Shown in pieces: positions 5,230 through 5,786 of a stretch of 5,786 nucleotides of DNA. Position 1 is the first letter of the stretch. Every line of letters begins with the position of its first letter. The translations under genes and the position numbers were made by a program. The stretch is from Dehalococcoidia bacterium (GTDB lineage Bacteria; Chloroflexota; Dehalococcoidia; Plut-88900): positions 5,310-11,095 of the forward strand of contig JAAXHX010000467.1 of NCBI GenBank assembly GCA_012270635.1, written 5' to 3'. The notes beneath the pieces were generated by a model, which saw nothing but the letters and a program-made list of their open reading frames with translations, had not been told where the DNA came from and did not search any database.

Positions 5230-5786
5230 GCCTTTTCATACTTGTGGCCCAGCTCCTCTTCCCAGCGCAGGTAGTTGATCGCGTCAGCGAAGTTGCGCCC
5301 CGATCCCGTGGACACCAGGTCGTTGGGGGGAGTCATCACACCCGCCAGGCCCGTTTCGAGGGGCGCGCCCCCTGCGGCCCAAGCCCTCGTCCCACCCTCC
5401 ATCGACGCCACGTTTTCATATCCCATATCCAGCAATGCCAGGCCCGCCAGCAACGATTCACGGCCCTCAGGGCTCACAAGGGCCACGGGAATAGACTTGG
5501 ATGAGACCATGTGCTCCACCACCAGCTCTAGGGAGCCGCGAGGGGCCCATTGACTGCCCATTGGGTGGCCCTGAGCGAACTCGGCGCTCGTCCCGATAAA
5601 CAGTGCCATGGAAGACTCCATCATCCGGGCGACATCTTCAGGTGGCAGCGACGGGACCCGGGCGCGGGCTTCTTCCAGCAAGGCGGGGACGGCGTTGTCG
5701 GGGCCGGACTCAAGCTCCAGGCCGGCCGCCTTCCAGGTGGTCGTGCCGCCCTCAAGCACATGGACGTTGGGATAGCCTATCTGCCT
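5226..5786 (-). CDS. Multi-domain rhodanese-family sulfurtransferase, C-terminal part (5' end beyond the right edge)
   Basis: The frame is open to the right edge and begins RQIGYPNVHVLEGGTTTW, so the GTG at 5759 is not a real start. The 186 visible residues hold the end of one rhodanese domain (1-28, with the typical GYPNVHVLEGG...W finish) and a complete second one (about 55-145: MALFIGTSAEFAQGHPMG, APRGSLE, GYENVASMEGGTRAWAAGG). A C-terminal tail (150-186, PPND...YLRWEEELGHKYEKA) resembles that of other multi-domain bacterial rhodaneses. In the second domain the active-site loop reads VALVSPEGRES, with Ser105 in the usual cysteine position, so this domain should be unable to carry a persulfide. 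Any catalytic cysteine must be in a domain outside the window. No signal peptide or membrane segment is seen in this part. Stop TAG is at 5228-5226. Confidence 0.9.
   Translation of the reverse strand, partial: RQIGYPNVHVLEGGTTTWKAAGLELESGPDNAVPALLEEARARVPSLPPEDVARMMESSMALFIGTSAEFAQGHPMGSQWAPRGSLELVVEHMVSSKSIPVALVSPEGRESLLAGLALLDMGYENVASMEGGTRAWAAGGAPLETGLAGVMTPPNDLVSTGSGRNFADAINYLRWEEELGHKYEKA

Overview
The window is GC-rich bacterial DNA, densely packed with metabolic genes. The gene mix (siroheme sulfite reductase, M24 creatinase/Xaa-Pro-type hydrolase, a divergent enolase-superfamily enzyme, a multi-domain rhodanese) resembles SAR202-type or related Chloroflexota. That assignment is an inference from gene content and protein style; no phylogenetic marker is present.

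Layout, left to right. At 1-1364 on the minus strand is a nitrite/sulfite reductase that runs off the left edge. Upstream of it, at 1365-1654, is a compact regulatory leader: two tandem copies of a 67-bp promoter-bearing unit, then a 16-codon leader ORF with three cysteine codons (peptide end CVCICRL), then mutually exclusive RNA hairpins ending in an intrinsic terminator just before the reductase. This reads as a trp-style transcription attenuator that senses cysteine supply. At 1663-1777 is a decayed copy of the 3' end of the M24 gene. At 1783-2502 (minus) is a secreted protein of unknown function, flanked on both sides by that duplicated segment. At 2677-3873 (minus) is the intact M24-family hydrolase, probably starting at TTG. 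A divergent intergenic region (3874-4116) carries two clear palindromes. At 4117-5229 (plus) is an enolase-superfamily protein with an atypical active site. At 5226-5786 (minus) is the C-terminal part of a multi-domain rhodanese that enters from the right edge and overlaps the enolase-superfamily gene tail-to-tail by 4 bp.

The reductase makes sulfide for cysteine synthesis, and its leader appears to read cysteine-tRNA charging. The rhodanese is another sulfur-handling protein, although it is not in the same operon. The M24 hydrolase and the enolase-superfamily enzyme are divergently transcribed from a shared control region and may serve catabolism of an organic substrate that cannot be named from the sequence. 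The most notable element is the cysteine attenuator and its duplicated promoter. No tRNA, rRNA, CRISPR array, transposase or phage gene was seen.
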